A stretch of 64,000 bases of DNA from Janthinobacterium lividum (GTDB taxonomy: Bacteria; Pseudomonadota; Gammaproteobacteria; Burkholderiales; Burkholderiaceae_D): NCBI RefSeq assembly GCF_011601275.1, contig NZ_JAAOLY010000003.1, forward strand, positions 357,318-421,317, given 5' to 3'. The position numbers were made by a program, and so were the translations under genes. This document shows, piece by piece, positions 26,903 to 35,200 of this stretch. Each line of letters begins with the position of its first letter. The first letter of the stretch is position 1. The notes under the pieces are model-generated. The model made no database searches. It was not told where the DNA came from and saw only the letters and a program-made list of their open reading frames with translations.

Positions 26903-27223
26903 TCAATGTCTGGTGGGCTTTTCCTGCTGCACCAGAATGAACGGGCTGACGACGACGGCCCATAGCGAGCTATCGGCGGCCTGCCAGTCCAGCGCCTGCT
27001 GGTCGGAGACTTTGGCTACCTTGCCGTCGACCATCCATTGCGTGATGGTGGCCTTGTCGTCGTGCGAGATGCGCACGGCCACTTCGACCAGATCAAGTTC
27101 ATTGGCGACCCAGACGACATTGCCTTGGGCGAAGTGCTTTTCCAGTTCGCTCCAGGCCAGGCGGGCCGTTTCGCTGTTTACTTTGAGGCGCAGTTCGGTG
27201 TCTTTTTCAGGATTGGTTTGCAT
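26903..27223 (-). CDS. DUF2288 family protein
   Basis: 106-residue soluble protein of unknown function. Seen: KVNSETARLAWSELEKHFAQ, NELDLVEVAVRISHDD, and SSLWAVVVSPFILVQ, which match remembered DUF2288 features (NLETARIxWKELxxFFAxG, LDLVEVA, WAVVVAPW). It lies 42 bases after the RES toxin gene in the same direction and may be co-transcribed with the toxin-antitoxin pair. The molecular role is not known. Confidence 0.82.
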   Translation of the reverse strand: MQTNPEKDTELRLKVNSETARLAWSELEKHFAQGNVVWVANELDLVEVAVRISHDDKATITQWMVDGKVAKVSDQQALDWQAADSSLWAVVVSPFILVQQEKPTRH

Positions 27224-27265
27224 GTGAGATCAGGTTGCGGTGAGTCGGGTGCCGATGCGTGCGCT

Positions 27266-27973
27266 TTATTTGCCTGGCAAGGCTTCCACGTGCGGTATCG
27301 GCGTACCCTGCCATGTTAACCGATAGGCGGCGCCTTTGCGAACATTGCCCACGAGGGCAGGGCGGAAGCAGGCCAGGTTGGTGCCGCCGGCCAGCCGGGT
27401 GCTGGGAAAGATGATGCCCATGGAGCCGGCCTCAAGCAGGATGGCGGCCAGGTCTTGCGAGGCGATGTAGCTGGCCGGGTCGAGGCAGGCCGCATAGCGC
27501 TCCTGGCCGCGCAAGTCGTGGAAGCTGGCGGAGAAATCGGCCAGCAGCGACTGGTAGTTGACGCTGTCGTCGAAATAGTCGATTTCCTGGTATTCCACGG
27601 TTTTATGGAAAATGATTTCGGCCAGCGCCGTTTTCATGTCGAAGGCGCAATACCAAGCGCCCCGTTCGCCATCGTTGAAGCGCGCTCCTTCCGGGCGGGC
27701 ATACGTGTACGCGGCGTTGATGATGCGAAAGTGCGGCACGCCAAAAACCAGTTCGTCCACGCCAATTCCTGGCGCGCCGCCATACTCGGCCACAAGGCGC
27801 GCGTTGGTGGCGTTATCGAGCTCGAACAGCTCGCGCAGGTGATCATCGTCCTCGGCCAAGGGCGCCAGTACGGAGTCTTCCATGTCGGCAAAGCGAGAGG
27901 GAATCAGGCGGCAAGTGTCGATCTGGCGCAGCGCGGCCAGCGGCGGCAGGTGGGTATTCGAGGCTGCAGTCAC
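27266..27973 (-). CDS. RES-domain toxin (NAD+-degrading type)
   Basis: 235-residue toxin of a RES-Xre module; family members deplete NAD+ by phosphorolysis or hydrolysis. Seen: an Arg- and Tyr-containing N-terminal part (CRLIPSRF), RPEGARFNDGERGAWYCAFD, which corresponds to the G-R-F...G..Y core naming the family, ALAEIIFHKTVEY with the conserved Glu, and IIFPSTRLAGGTNLACFRPA. The start is GTG 27973, eight bases after GGAGGA at the end of the antitoxin gene; longer in-frame starts would lie within the antitoxin. A near-identical 3' tail fragment occurs at 24914. Confidence 0.85.
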   Translation of the reverse strand: MTAASNTHLPPLAALRQIDTCRLIPSRFADMEDSVLAPLAEDDDHLRELFELDNATNARLVAEYGGAPGIGVDELVFGVPHFRIINAAYTYARPEGARFNDGERGAWYCAFDMKTALAEIIFHKTVEYQEIDYFDDSVNYQSLLADFSASFHDLRGQERYAACLDPASYIASQDLAAILLEAGSMGIIFPSTRLAGGTNLACFRPALVGNVRKGAAYRLTWQGTPIPHVEALPGK

Positions 27974-27975
27974 GA

Positions 27976-28413
27976 TTACAGTCCTCCGCGGCGCGCGTCG
28001 AGCAGCTTGCGCACCGTCTGCATGGCCAGCAAGCCGCCGGCCAGCATTTGCGACAGGGGCGTGCGGCCGCCGAAGATGGGATTTTTGTTGGGCAAACTCA
28101 CCCATTCGTCGGCCAGCTTGTCGCCGTACAGGATGTGCAAGGCTTTATAAATGCCCAGCAAATAGGAAATGCGCGTGATGCGGTCCACTTCCAGCACGCG
28201 ATCCGGGTGCTTCTTCCACTCGTACCAGGCGCTGCTGGACAAGCCGCCCAGCAGTTCGCGCGCATCGTCGTCACGCAGTTTCCATGCGGCGGCCAGCTTG
28301 AAAAAACCCTTCAGTGCCGCCTGCGACAATCGCTCGCGCTCGGCTTTGGCGTTCAAGTCGACGAGCACGGCCGGTTCGAAGCGGCTCTTGGGGTAGGCGT
28401 AGGCAAGATTCAT
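27976..28413 (-). CDS. Xre/MbcA/ParS-type antitoxin (DUF2384)
   Basis: 145-residue antitoxin that neutralises the downstream RES toxin and probably represses the operon. Helical N-terminal DNA-binding part (LSQAALKGFFKLAAAWKLRD, LLGGLSSSAWYEWKKHP) and the C-terminal toxin-binding domain (RISYLLGIYKALHILYG, DEWVSLPNKNPIFGGRTPLS, typical of DUF2384). Its stop codon lies two bases before the RES start. The ribosome site of the gene lies inside the promoter-proximal direct repeat at 28419-28427. Confidence 0.88.
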   Translation of the reverse strand: MNLAYAYPKSRFEPAVLVDLNAKAERERLSQAALKGFFKLAAAWKLRDDDARELLGGLSSSAWYEWKKHPDRVLEVDRITRISYLLGIYKALHILYGDKLADEWVSLPNKNPIFGGRTPLSQMLAGGLLAMQTVRKLLDARRGGL

Positions 28414-28418
28414 AATAA

Positions 28419-28449
28419 ACTCCTTTTATGGATGAATATTACTCCTTTT
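28419..28449 (-). promoter_or_regulatory. Direct repeats ahead of the RES-Xre operon
   Basis: ACTCCTTTT occurs at 28419-28427 and 28441-28449 (AAAAGGAGT on the coding strand), 22 bases apart, about two helical turns. The proximal copy is also the antitoxin ribosome site. Possible autoregulatory operator for the antitoxin; not demonstrated. Confidence 0.45.
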
Positions 28450-28495
28450 TTGCAATTTATGCTGTCCTCTTCCAAATGTGCGCGCCAATACCCTC

Positions 28496-28570
28496 AGAGT
28501 GCCTAACAGAACCGTAGTGAGCATTGGAGGCCACAAATCGCGACGCGCAGTAGCTTATGTTAGGTGCTCT
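28496..28570 (-). repeat. attC-like imperfect inverted repeat behind fosA
   Basis: On the minus strand ACCTAAC (28565-28559) begins four bases after the fosA stop and GTTAGGC (28507-28501) lies 65 bases along. They fit the attC core patterns RYYYAAC and GTTRRRY. Extended to 13 bases each (AGAGTGCCTAACA against AGAGCACCTAACA), the arms match at 11 positions. Inner L-box pairing is poor, and no integron integrase is in the window, so this may be a decayed cassette site or chance. Confidence 0.35.
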
Positions 28571-28986
28571 TAGTCTTCAAAGAATTGCATGCCGGCATAG
28601 GGCGCCGCGCGGCAGGCTGCCAGCCGCTGCGCCAGGCTGCCCGCATGGGCTTCCAGTTGGTGGCCGTCCGGATCGAGGAAATACACGGAATCGCCGGCGC
28701 TGCGGTTTTGCTGCCATTCGGACACGCCGGCGGCGCGCAGGCGGGCGGCAAACGGGGCGAAGTCGGCGGGCGCGATGGAAAACGCGTAATGCGTGTAGCC
28801 TGGGCTGGCCAGCACGGCAGTGCCTTCTTGGTCCAGCGACAGGCATAGCCACAAGTCGCCGGCCGACAGATACGCGCCCCTGTCCCAGCGCGCATGCAGG
28901 CGCAGGCCCAGGGTGTCGCGGTAAAAGACGACGCTGCGCGCCAGGTCGCGCACGGACAGGGTGAAGTGGTTCAGGCCGGTCAGCAT
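28570..28986 (-). CDS. fosA: Fosfomycin resistance glutathione transferase FosA
   Basis: 138-residue metal-dependent thiol transferase of the glyoxalase/VOC fold that opens the fosfomycin epoxide with glutathione. Seen: [15 protein letters not shown] with His7 and Thr9, THYAF with His66, and [12 protein letters not shown] with Glu112, matching the Mn ligands His7, His64 and Glu110 of Pseudomonas Fos[18 protein letters not shown] and YAGMQF are also family features. The lysine that contacts fosfomycin in Pseudomonas FosA (Lys90) is Gln here (residue 92), so activity may be altered. Confidence 0.9.
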   Translation of the reverse strand: MLTGLNHFTLSVRDLARSVVFYRDTLGLRLHARWDRGAYLSAGDLWLCLSLDQEGTAVLASPGYTHYAFSIAPADFAPFAARLRAAGVSEWQQNRSAGDSVYFLDPDGHQLEAHAGSLAQRLAACRAAPYAGMQFFED

Positions 28987-29066
28987 GGTGCTGCTTTCAG
29001 GTGGTGTTTAGGGGTGTTCCAGCCATCGTTGTACCGAGCAAGAATAAGATCACAAACGTTGCAACG

Positions 29067-29100
29067 CCTGACAGTACCGACGCCGGCAGGTACTGTCAGG
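29067..29100. terminator. Perfect 12-base stem-loop downstream of recJ
   Basis: CCTGACAGTACC pairs exactly with GGTACTGTCAGG across a ten-base loop, five bases beyond the recJ stop and 80 bases before the fosA start. No T tract follows on either strand, so it may be a transcript-end stabiliser or Rho-related element rather than a classical terminator. Confidence 0.55.
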
Positions 29101-29105
29101 TGTCA

Positions 29106-30806
29106 CTACACAGGTTCGGCGTGTTCCACCATGAGTTGTACTTTCGTCGTGCCATTGTATTCATTCGCATCGAGCCTGAACGCCACGCGCGTGCGTTCGC
29201 CCAGGGCGTCCGTATGCCCGAACCAGATGGCGTCGAAGCGCACGCCGTTCTTTTCCAGCAGCAGTTTCAGATGGCGCTCTTTGAGGATGCGCTGGCTGAC
29301 GACGCGGAATTCGTCGCAGAAGACGGGCGGGGCGAAGCCCTGGCCCCACACTTGCCCATCCATGAGCTCGATGAAGGCCGTCGTGTAGTAGGCGTCTTCC
29401 AGCGGGCCGTCCGTTTCCACCACCCGTTCCAGCTGCTGCTGGCTGAGCCAGGCCTGGCCCACGGCTTCGAAAGCCTTGGAAAAAGCGTCGAAAGCGTCGG
29501 CGCGGATGGTCAAGCCCGCCGCCATGGCGTGGCCGCCGAACTTGTCGATCAGGCTCGGCGCCCGTTTCGACACGAGGTCGAGCGCGTCGCGCAAGTGGAA
29601 GCCGGGAATCGAGCGGCCCGAACCCTTGATCCAGCCGTCCGCGCCGGGTGCGAACGTGATGGTCGGACGGTAGAATTTTTCTTTCAGGCGCGAGGCCACG
29701 ATGCCGATCACGCCCTGGTGCCACGATTCATCGAAGACGCTGATGGTGCTGCTGTTGGCCGGCTCGAACGTATCGAGGTGCAACAGGGCCGTGTCCTGCA
29801 TTTCCGCCTCGATTTCGCGGCGCTTCAAATTGATGTCGTTCAACTGCTGCGCCAGCGCCCAGGCGCGGCCTTCGTCGTCCGTGACCAGGCATTCGATGCC
29901 CAGCGACATGTCTTGCAGGCGGCCGGCCGCGTTCAGGCGTGGTCCCAGGGCAAAGCCCAGGTCGAACGGCGTGGCGCTGCGCGCTTCGCGGCCCGCCACG
30001 CGGAACAGGGCGGCCACGCCAGCGTGCATATTGCCCTTGCGCATGCGTTTGAGACCTTGCGCGACGAGAATGCGGTTGTTCGTATCGAGACGCACGACGT
30101 CAGCCACCGTGCCCAGCGCCACCAGGTCGAGCAGGTTGTCGAGCTTGGGTTGCGTTTGCGCATCAAAGAGGCCGCGCCGGCGCATTTCCGCGCGCAGGGC
30201 CAGCAAGACGTAGAACACGACGCCCACGCCCGCCAGATGTTTACTGGGGAAACCGCAGGCGGGCTGGTTCGGATTGACGATGACGGCCGCGTCGGGCAGG
30301 GTGTCGGCCGGCAAATGGTGGTCGGTGACGACCACCTGGATGCCGCGCCGGTTCGCTTCGGCCACGCCGTCGATGCTGGCGATGCCGTTGTCGACGGTGA
30401 TGATGATGTCGGGCGACTTTTCGCGGGCCGTCAGTTCGACGATTTCCGGCGTCAGGCCGTAGCCATACTCGAAACGGTTGGGCACGATGAAATCGACGTC
30501 GGCGCCCATGGCGCGCAAGCCGCGGATGGCCACGGCGCAGGCGGTGGCGCCGTCGCAATCGTAGTCGGCCACGATGACCATGCGCTTCTTGGCGGCAATG
30601 GCGTCGGCCAGGAAGACACCGGCCGCGTCGATGTGCAGCAAGCCGGATGGCGGTATCAAGTCTTTCGGCTCGATCGAGAGTTCTTTCGCGTCGGACAGGC
30701 CGCGCGACGCGTACAAGCGGGCCAGCACGGGATGGATGCCGCCCTGGCGCAGCAATTCGGATTCGCGGTAGGGGCAGGGACGGGTGGCGATGCGGGTACG
30801 GGTCAT
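29106..30806 (-). CDS. recJ: Single-stranded-DNA-specific exonuclease RecJ
   Basis: 5'-3' exonuclease acting in recombination and mismatch repair, 566 residues against about 577 in E. coli. DHH-family motifs: DYDCDGATACAV, motif DNGIAS, TDHHLPAD, then NAAGRLQDMSLGIECL and FGGHAMAAGLTI (DHHA1 domain). The ATG at 30806 overlaps the stop of the upstream RpfE-like gene (ATGA), implying translational coupling. A much longer open frame exists upstream, but it lies antisense-free only inside the upstream gene, so it is not used. Confidence 0.96.
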   Translation of the reverse strand: MTRTRIATRPCPYRESELLRQGGIHPVLARLYASRGLSDAKELSIEPKDLIPPSGLLHIDAAGVFLADAIAAKKRMVIVADYDCDGATACAVAIRGLRAMGADVDFIVPNRFEYGYGLTPEIVELTAREKSPDIIITVDNGIASIDGVAEANRRGIQVVVTDHHLPADTLPDAAVIVNPNQPACGFPSKHLAGVGVVFYVLLALRAEMRRRGLFDAQTQPKLDNLLDLVALGTVADVVRLDTNNRILVAQGLKRMRKGNMHAGVAALFRVAGREARSATPFDLGFALGPRLNAAGRLQDMSLGIECLVTDDEGRAWALAQQLNDINLKRREIEAEMQDTALLHLDTFEPANSSTISVFDESWHQGVIGIVASRLKEKFYRPTITFAPGADGWIKGSGRSIPGFHLRDALDLVSKRAPSLIDKFGGHAMAAGLTIRADAFDAFSKAFEAVGQAWLSQQQLERVVETDGPLEDAYYTTAFIELMDGQVWGQGFAPPVFCDEFRVVSQRILKERHLKLLLEKNGVRFDAIWFGHTDALGERTRVAFRLDANEYNGTTKVQLMVEHAEPV

Positions 30807-31861
30807 GATGCTTTCAACTTGTTCAGGGTAATCGCGCGCCAGAATTTGCGCTGCGCGTGCTTGCTGGTGGTGCAGTCCAGCCATGCGTCGCGGTGGCTCA
30901 GCACCAGGCGCAACTGTCCCAGGCGGCCATCCTTCAATGCCGCCAGCAGGGGCGCGAACCAGTCCTTTTCCAGCGCTTGCAACTGTTGCAGCCACATGCC
31001 CCATTCCTGCGCCTGTGCCGCTTCGGTCAAGCCACCCAGCACGACGATTGCATCGGATTGGTCCGCCAGCACACTGTTTGGACTGGCATTGCGCCGTGCC
31101 GGTTCCGCCAGCGCGGCCAGCCAGCCCGGTGCGTCCTGCGTATGCAGGCTGGCCGCGCAGCGCGCAGATGCAGATGCCGCCGCGGCCACGCTCCCGCCCC
31201 AGATCCAGAAGGAATTGATGGCTTTCAAGCCCCGTTCCTCGCGCGCCGCATTGACGGGATGCTCATGCCACAGCATCTGCACTTCGTTTTGCAGGCGGCG
31301 CGCCGCGCGCGCATGCTCGCCTTCCGGCATCCACACGGACAGGTCTTGCGTGGTGGCCGCGTCCGGCGTGGCGCACTGCAAGTCGGACCAGGCGTCGGCG
31401 CGCATGAACCAGGTGCCCGCGTCGCCATACGCCAGGGGCTGGCCGATCTCGTCGAAATACGGGCGCGCCGTGTCGAACAGGGTGCGGCCGTCGGCCTCGC
31501 TCAGCTTGAGCTGGCGCAAATCTTCCAGGCTGATATGGCTGCGGGCGATGGCCAGGTGGGCCGGATGCAGCACGAAGTAGCGCGCGCCCGGTTCCGGCAC
31601 GAGGCCGTAGCCGCGCATGGCCTGGGCGGCAAAGGCGGCCTGCGCCCCTTCGCCGTTGGGCGCGGGCGACAGGGCCAAGGCGTGCGCCAGCCACGCTTCG
31701 TGCGGCAGCAGGCGGTTGGCGTTGTCAAAGGGTTCTAAATTGCAAGTGGAGGTGCGCGACAGCAGCGCCGCCAGCGCGGGCGCCTGCAAGACCTTGAGCA
31801 GGTCGGCAGCCAGTTCGGCATTGGGCAAGGCGAAGGGCAAGACGAGGGTAAGTTGATTCAT
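30803..31861 (-). CDS. RpfE-like / phosphoglycerate mutase-like protein
   Basis: 352-residue cytoplasmic protein. The features FALPNAELAADLLKVLQAP, NRLLPHEAWLAHALAL, FVLHPAHLAIARSHISL and INSFWIWGGSV are those I associate with the RpfE-type family, often annotated as cofactor-independent phosphoglycerate mutase-like; catalytic residues of that enzyme are not evident. The gene precedes recJ with a four-base overlap, an association also remembered from Xanthomonas rpf loci. ATG 31861 is chosen because homology starts there. Molecular function unknown. Confidence 0.68.
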   Translation of the reverse strand: MNQLTLVLPFALPNAELAADLLKVLQAPALAALLSRTSTCNLEPFDNANRLLPHEAWLAHALALSPAPNGEGAQAAFAAQAMRGYGLVPEPGARYFVLHPAHLAIARSHISLEDLRQLKLSEADGRTLFDTARPYFDEIGQPLAYGDAGTWFMRADAWSDLQCATPDAATTQDLSVWMPEGEHARAARRLQNEVQMLWHEHPVNAAREERGLKAINSFWIWGGSVAAAASASARCAASLHTQDAPGWLAALAEPARRNASPNSVLADQSDAIVVLGGLTEAAQAQEWGMWLQQLQALEKDWFAPLLAALKDGRLGQLRLVLSHRDAWLDCTTSKHAQRKFWRAITLNKLKAS

Positions 31862-31991
31862 CCCGAGATTGTAGGCGATTGTGGTGCGGGCCGAAAAGGC
31901 GCATCTGTTTTCGAGCCTGCGATGGCAACACCGGCGGTGCTGGAAATGCACAAAAATTATAAAAATTTTATTTATATTGATGGAAATTAAT

Positions 31992-32019
31992 TTGCTTTTG
32001 AAAAGATAGTGGATATAAT
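31992..32019 (+). promoter_or_regulatory. Probable sigma-70 promoter for the SdrD-like/secretion locus
   Basis: TTGCTT (31992-31997), a 16-base spacer and a consensus TATAAT (32014-32019) in an AT-rich stretch 235 bases ahead of the large repeat protein. The remaining leader (32020-32253) holds only the 33-codon frame at 32156. The whole gap 31862-32253 otherwise shows no gene. Confidence 0.6.
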
Positions 32020-32155
32020 TGCGACAACTTAAATATCAGAAATACAATCACCCCCTGCTGCGTGGTTGCGTCGTCTGGCTCCTGTGTCCCTCGAAACTGT
32101 ATACAAGATCTGCCGGCTTCATTTTTTAAACAAGTCTCTTCTTGGAAGCCCACCT

Positions 32156-32257
32156 ATGTATACATTCGCCGCTTTGCGCGGCCAGGCTGATCGCGCCCTG
32201 GCCCCCCGTATTTCCGCTCCTGCTGCCGTCGTTGCATGCCGTCAGGAGGCCGCATGA
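32156..32257 (+). CDS. Possible 33-residue leader peptide
   Basis: Short frame MYTFAALRGQADRALAPRIS... whose TGA stop overlaps the ATG of the SdrD-like gene (ATGA at 32254-32257) and which contains that gene's AGGAGG site in its last codons. A GGAAG lies 11 bases ahead of its ATG. The overlap suggests a coupled leader, but the peptide shows no recognisable domain and the frame may be fortuitous. Confidence 0.3.
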   Translation: MYTFAALRGQADRALAPRISAPAAVVACRQEAA

Positions 32258-35200
32258 CCACCTACAACCTGTCGACCACGGTCCACGTCTGCGAAGACAT
32301 CAACAAGAATTTCGACATCCGCGACCTGCTGATCCAGGCCGGCTACTCGGTGCAAGGCGAACTGAATATCAAGAATTTCACGGTTTTGTTGCCGGACGAT
32401 ACGGAATCGACGGAGAACACGCCGCTGTTCGGCATGCTCGACGCGGACACCGTGTACGTGCGTCCCGGCGACTGGGCCGCCAACTACAATGGCAGCTTCT
32501 CGACCATCCAGGTGACGATCGACAAGGGGAATGGCGATATCGTCCAGCTGAGCCTGCAAGTCATCATCGACCCCGTCAATGACGCGCCCGATGCGGCCGA
32601 CAAGACCTTCACCCTGGTCGACGGTTCCAGCGTCGTGCTGAGCGAAAGCGATTTCGGCTTCCACGACGACGTCGAGCACGACGGCTTCAAGTCCATCGTC
32701 ATCACCAATACCACCACGGCGGGCCAGGTCTTGTTGAATGGCGTGGCCGTGGCGGTGGGCACGGAAGTGTCGATCGACGACATCCGCGCGGGCCACCTGG
32801 TCTTCATGCCGAGCCAGACCGTGGCCGGCGACTTCGACCTCGGTTTCAAGGTGCGCGACGATGGCGGCACGGCCGGCTGCAATGCGCAAGACCTGAGCCT
32901 GGCGCCCCATTACCTGACCTTCAAGGTGCCGATGGCCCACCTGGGCGATTTCGTGTGGGAAGACAAGAACGCCAACGGCGTGCAGGACGCGGGCGAGGCG
33001 GGCATCGCCAATGTCGTCGTGCAACTGAAGGATACGGCCGGCAATGTGGTCGCCTCCACCACGACGGACGCCAGCGGCGGCTACCACTTCGACGTCAATC
33101 CCGGTACCTATTCGGTGACCGTGGTGGCACCCGCCGGCTATGTGCCGACGGCAGCGAACCAGGGCGGCGACACGGCCAAGGACAGCAATATCGATGCGGC
33201 CGGCAAGATGGCGCCCGTGACCCTGGCGCCGGGCGAGACCAACCTGACCCTCGATGCGGGCCTGTACCGCACGGCCGAGCTGGGCGACCGCGTCTGGTTC
33301 GACACGAACAGGAATGGCGTGCAGGACGCGGGCGAGGCGGGCGCCGCAGGCGTGAAAGTGACCTTGCTCGATGCGTCGGGCAACGCCGTCGGCAGCCCGC
33401 TCATCACGGACGCAAATGGCAACTACCTGTTCACGAACCTGAAACCAGGCGCCTACAGCGTGCAGTTCGACAAAACCACCTTGCCATCCGGCTACGCCTT
33501 CACGGGCCAGGACCAGGGCGGCGACGACCAGCGCGACTCGGATGCGAATGCCGACGGCCGCACGGCGCAAGTGCTGCTGGCCTCGGGCGACAGCAATCAC
33601 TCGCTCGACGCCGGCATCGTGGCCTTGCCAGCGACCTTGGGCGACCGGGTCTGGCATGACAGCAACATGAATGGCGTGCAGGATGCGGGCGAGTCCGGCA
33701 TCGGCGGCGTCACCGTGCAGCTGAAAAACGCGACCGGCAGCGTGATCGGTTCGACCGTGACGGACGCCACCGGCTATTACAACTTCAGCGTCGATCCCGG
33801 CACGTACTCGATCGCCGTCGTCGCGCCAGCCGGCTATCTGACGACGGTCAAGGATGCGGGCGGCAACGACGCGCTCGACAGCGACATCAATACGCTGGGC
33901 AACAGCGGCCAGGTGACGGTCGCTGCCGGCCAGAACTACAGGGATCTTGACGCCGGCCTGTACAAGACGGCGTCCATCGGCGACCGCGTGTGGTTCGATG
34001 CGAACGGCAACGGTACGCAGGATGCGGGCGAGGCGGGCGTGGGTGGCGTGAAAGTCAACCTGTACAACGAGCAAGGCGCCGTCGTGGCCAGCGCCACCAC
34101 GGATGCCAGCGGTAATTATCTGTTCAGCAACCTGGTGCCAGGCAATTACTACCTGGGCTTCGTGCCGCCTGCCGGCTATGGCTTCACCAAGGCCGATATC
34201 GGCGGTTACGCCACCGATTCGGATGTCAATCCGGCCACCGGCTTTACCACCACGTGGGCTGCCTTGAAGTCGGGCGAAACCCAGATGGACTGGGATGCGG
34301 GCCTGGTGAAACTCAACACGGCCTCCATCGGCGACCGCGTATGGGAAGACAAGAACTACAACGGCGTGCAGGAGGCGGGTGAACTGGGCGTGGCAGGCGT
34401 GAAAGTCAACCTGCTCAATGCGTACAACCAGGTCATCGCCACGACGACGACGAACGCCAGCGGCAATTACCTGTTCAGCGAACTGGCGGCCGGCAGCTAC
34501 AAGGTGGAAGTCATCCGTCCATCGGGCTTTTATTACACCAAGGCCAATGTGGGCGTTGACACGGCAGATTCCGACGTCGATGTCAGCACGGGGCGCTCAG
34601 GCCTGATCAACCTGGCCGCGGGCCAGAACGACATGAGCTGGGATGCGGGCATTTACCGCAAGGCCAGCCTGGGCGACAAGGTGTGGCGCGACGCCGACCA
34701 TGACGGCGTGCAGGACTACAACGAGGCAGGCATCGCCAACATCAAGGTGCAACTGTACTCGGGCAGCGGCGTGCTGCTGGCCACCACCTACACGAATGCC
34801 TACGGCAATTATCTGTTCAGCAACCTCGATCCGGGCAGCTATTCGCTCAAGTTCGACAAGTCGGGCGTCTATCACGCCGGCTACGCCATGGATACGTGGA
34901 AGTGGGGCGCGAAGAACGTGGGTGCCAACGACAACATCGATTCGGACGTCAACAGCAATGGCACGACGGGCAACGTGGTCTACACGGACATCCTGAAACT
35001 GGCGTCGGGCCAGAACGACATGAGCTGGGATGCGGCCATCACGCCCATCGTCATCGACCTCAACGGTGACGGCGTGCACACGATTGCCCGCGCCGACTTC
35101 CACGGCAGCTTTGACTTGCTGGGCACGGGCAACGCCATCCAGACAGGCTGGGTCTCGGCCCAGGATGGCTTGCTGGCCATCGACAGCAATGGCAATGGCA

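Noticed and set aside
32242..34074. Long open frame (about 610 codons) on the minus strand inside the SdrD-like gene, and similar ones opposite livMG, lolC/E and the T1SS genes
   Set aside because: GC-rich coding DNA commonly gives long antisense frames; these have His/Arg/Ala/Gln-rich composition, no domain motifs and no ribosome sites.
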